DNA of 64,000 bases from Pseudobacillus wudalianchiensis (GTDB lineage Bacteria; Bacillota; Bacilli; Bacillales; Domibacillaceae): contig NZ_MAYT01000012.1 of assembly GCF_001685015.1 (NCBI RefSeq), forward strand, positions 62,001 through 126,000. Direction: 5' to 3'. The translations under genes were made by a program, and so were the position numbers. Positions 61,884 through 64,000 of this stretch are shown in pieces. Each line of letters begins with the position of its first letter. Position 1 is the stretch's first letter. The notes below the pieces were generated by a model. That model ran no database searches. It saw nothing but the letters and a program-made list of their open reading frames with translations, and had not been told where the DNA came from.

Positions 61884-63554
61884 ATGAATATAGCAGAGAA
61901 GGTACAGGAGGATTTACGGTCGGAGATAAAGGCGGCTGTTTTGAAGGCCGGGCTGGCGCAAGAGGAGGAGATTCCGGCTGTTGTGCTGGAGACGCCAAAG
62001 GAAAAGGTGCATGGTGATTATTCGACTAATATGGCGATGCAACTAGCTCGTGTAGCGAAGAAAGCTCCTCGTGCGATCGCCGAAGAGATGATCGCCAATT
62101 TTGATCCGTCTAAAGCTTCCATTGAGAAAATTGAAATCGCTGGCCCTGGTTTTATTAATTTTTATATGAATAATGCATATTTAACGGATCTAATCCCAGT
62201 TGTACTAGAAGAAGGCACCGATTACGGAAAAACAAATACCGGCAACAATGAGAAGATCCAAGTAGAATTCGTTTCGGCCAATCCGACAGGAGATCTGCAT
62301 CTTGGTCATGCTCGAGGCGCAGCTGTTGGAGATTCCTTATGTAACGTGCTTGAAAAAGCCGGTTACGACGTAACGAGAGAATATTACATCAACGATGCCG
62401 GCAACCAGATTCATAATTTAGCGCTATCTGTCGAAGCCCGTTATTTCCAAGCACTTGGTCAAGAGAAAGAAATGCCAGAGGATGGTTACCATGGAAAAGA
62501 TATTGTGGGCATTGGTCAAAAATTAGCCGATGAGTTTGGGGACAAGTTCGTTTCTATGTCGGAAGAAGAGCGCTACGAAGCGTTTAGAGAATATGGGTTA
62601 AAATACGAAATGGAGAAGTTGAAAACGGATTTAGAAAATTTCCGTGTGCCATTTAATGTATGGTATTCAGAAACGTCTCTTTATAAAAATGGAAAAATCG
62701 ATGAAGCGCTCGCTGCTTTGCGTGAAAAAGGCCATATTTACGAAGAAGACGGGGCAGTTTGGTTCCGCTCTACTACGTTCGGGGACGATAAAGACCGCGT
62801 TCTTGTCAAAAATGACGGCACGTATACGTATTTAACACCGGACATTGCTTATCATAAGGATAAATTTGAGCGTGGCTTTAAAAAGGTCATTAACATTTGG
62901 GGCGCTGATCATCATGGCTACATTCCGCGGATGAAAGCGGCAGTAGAAGCGCTTGGTTATGACCCGGCTAACTTAGAAGTAGAAATTATCCAGCTCGTTC
63001 ATCTCTATAAAAACGGCGAGAAGATGAAAATGAGCAAGCGGACTGGTAAAGCCGTGACGATGCGGGAGCTTGTTGAAGAAGTAGGGCTAGATGCTGTTCG
63101 TTATTTCTTCGCCATGAGAAGCGGCGATACTCATATGGACTTCGATCTTGACCTTGCTGTGTCTGAATCAAATGAAAACCCGGTGTACTATGCTCAATAT
63201 GCACATGCTCGCATTAGCAGTATTTTGCGTCAAGGAGAAGAGCAAGGTATCACGATTAACAAAGAAGCAGATTTATCTCTGATTAGCGCCGAAAAAGAGA
63301 TCGACTTATTGAAGAAGATTGGCGATTTCCCTCAAGTGGTGGCAGAGGCTGCTGAAAAACGCATCCCGCACCGGATCGCGAACTATATACAAGAACTATC
63401 TGCTGCATTCCATAGCTTCTACAATGCAGAAAAAGTATTAGATCCAAATAATACACAGTTATCAGAAGCGCGTCTTGCGTTAGTAAAAGCTGTACAGGTT
63501 ACATTAAAAAATGCTCTGCAGCTTATCGGCGTATCTGCACCTGAAAAAATGTAA
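61884..63554 (+). CDS. argS: Arginyl-tRNA synthetase
   Basis: 556-residue class I aminoacyl-tRNA synthetase charging tRNA-Arg. N-terminal Add1 domain (about 1-110), the HIGH-type motif HLGH at about 139-142 in [13 protein letters not shown], and the KMSKR loop in [13 protein letters not shown]. The DALR anticodon-binding domain ends in [16 protein letters not shown] lies ten bases before ATG 61884. Preceded by ywiB as in B. subtilis. Confidence 0.98.
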   Translation: MNIAEKVQEDLRSEIKAAVLKAGLAQEEEIPAVVLETPKEKVHGDYSTNMAMQLARVAKKAPRAIAEEMIANFDPSKASIEKIEIAGPGFINFYMNNAYLTDLIPVVLEEGTDYGKTNTGNNEKIQVEFVSANPTGDLHLGHARGAAVGDSLCNVLEKAGYDVTREYYINDAGNQIHNLALSVEARYFQALGQEKEMPEDGYHGKDIVGIGQKLADEFGDKFVSMSEEERYEAFREYGLKYEMEKLKTDLENFRVPFNVWYSETSLYKNGKIDEALAALREKGHIYEEDGAVWFRSTTFGDDKDRVLVKNDGTYTYLTPDIAYHKDKFERGFKKVINIWGADHHGYIPRMKAAVEALGYDPANLEVEIIQLVHLYKNGEKMKMSKRTGKAVTMRELVEEVGLDAVRYFFAMRSGDTHMDFDLDLAVSESNENPVYYAQYAHARISSILRQGEEQGITINKEADLSLISAEKEIDLLKKIGDFPQVVAEAAEKRIPHRIANYIQELSAAFHSFYNAEKVLDPNNTQLSEARLALVKAVQVTLKNALQLIGVSAPEKM

Positions 63555-63598
63555 AAAAAGCTTGCGCTGAAACCGTTAAGTTTCAGCGCAAGCTTTTT
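63555..63598. terminator. Terminator after argS
   Basis: 19-bp stem (AAAAAGCTTGCGCTGAAAC and its complement) with a 6-base loop and T run. Confidence 0.95.
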
Positions 63599-63603
63599 GT
63601 CTA

Positions 63604-64000
63604 TTACAAGAAGCCTTTTACTAAGTGAGCAGCTTTTGTTTTTATTTTTCCAGCGAGAGTAGTAGGATACAGCTCTGGTGTAGAAGGCAACTGGCTATTT
63701 TCGATGTCTTCCTCCAAAAAGGGCCGAATTTGCTCAATGAAGGCTGGACTATAAATAAAGCAATTGCATTCAAAATTGATCCGCTGACTTCTCGCATCGA
63801 AATTGGCCGTGCCAATGTCGCATATTTCGTCATCAAAGATAATAATCTTTGCATGATAGAACCCGTTCGTGAACGATAGGATGCGAGCATTTGGAAAGAG
63901 AAGCATCTTATTTAAAAATGGAGAAGCCGCTTCCTGCACGAGTGCATGATCTTCATGTCTAGGGATGAGAACAGTGACATGGACACCACGTGCTAATGCA
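63604..64000 (-). CDS. cls: Cardiolipin synthase, C-terminal part (partial)
   Basis: The gene continues beyond the right edge; the last ~132 codons are visible. The second phospholipase D HKD motif is clear: FYHAKIIIFDDEICDIGTAN with H-x-K-x4-D, followed by NFDARSQRINFECN. Upstream residues GVHVTVLIPRHEDH fit the cls linker to this motif. It makes cardiolipin from two phosphatidylglycerol molecules at the membrane. Convergent with argS. Other PLD-family members are possible, but the ANFDARS pattern favours cardiolipin synthase. Confidence 0.85.
   Translation of the reverse strand, partial: ALARGVHVTVLIPRHEDHALVQEAASPFLNKMLLFPNARILSFTNGFYHAKIIIFDDEICDIGTANFDARSQRINFECNCFIYSPAFIEQIRPFLEEDIENSQLPSTPELYPTTLAGKIKTKAAHLVKGFL

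Overview
The window comes from an endospore-forming member of the Bacillaceae. The evidence is spore genes (gerQ, an rsfA-type regulator, pbpG), a bacillithiol deacetylase pair (yojF/bshB2), Firmicutes-type hemQ, strong AGGAGG ribosome-binding sites with frequent GTG and TTG starts, and a right-hand half that I recognise as following the Bacillus subtilis ywd-ywf-ywg-ywh-spe-argS gene order. No rRNA, tRNA, CRISPR array, prophage or complete insertion sequence was seen.

Layout. Positions 1-1080 hold the end of a ribose ABC transporter operon (rbsC tail, rbsB). Positions 1371-8538 hold a ZIP metal transporter, an effector-binding protein, a zinc-free MDR oxidoreductase, a D-amino acid aminotransferase, a small unknown protein, a PAS-GGDEF-EAL protein and a secreted SGNH hydrolase. 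Positions 8583-17179 hold the most distinctive block: a sigma-54 activator with no sensor domain, translationally coupled to a nitrilase-like protein that has lost its catalytic cysteine, followed by two apparently active nitrilase-family amidases, two PuuP-type permeases and a YtcJ-type amidohydrolase. Three correctly spaced -24/-12 (sigma-54) promoters drive the forward transcription units. I read this as one regulon for uptake and hydrolysis of an amine-derived amide or carbamoyl compound; the substrate is not known.

Positions 17246-25323 hold an AEC transporter, a DAACS symporter, NADP-type glutamate dehydrogenase, a tryptophan-to-kynurenine operon (kynB, kynA and an NSS transporter, with no kynU in the window) and divergent purU. 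Positions 25505-43299 hold a CHASE4-type diguanylate cyclase, a secreted subtilase, an orphan trpB, an ABC1 kinase, a fatty acid desaturase, a CoA-transferase with a LytTR regulator, a YbaK deacylase, a tandem P-loop protein, a lipase, a small zinc-ribbon gene, an AI-2E transporter, a YjiH protein and ilvA.

Positions 43416-64000 hold yojF/bshB2 and then the block syntenic with B. subtilis: pdxK, a DUF4230 gene, ung, a small Cys-rich gene, ywdI, ywdK, gerQ, hemQ, pta, lipL, rsfA-like, a DUF1450 gene, ywfO, ywgA, ywhB, ywhC, ywhD, pbpG, speE, speB, an unknown gene, ywiB, argS and the 3' part of a cardiolipin synthase gene.

A second theme is repeats. Six copies or remnants of one family with imperfect terminal inverted repeats lie directly beside Rho-independent terminator hairpins, always with the same end facing the hairpin. 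A different, hairpin-rich element at 54896-55080 also abuts a terminator.
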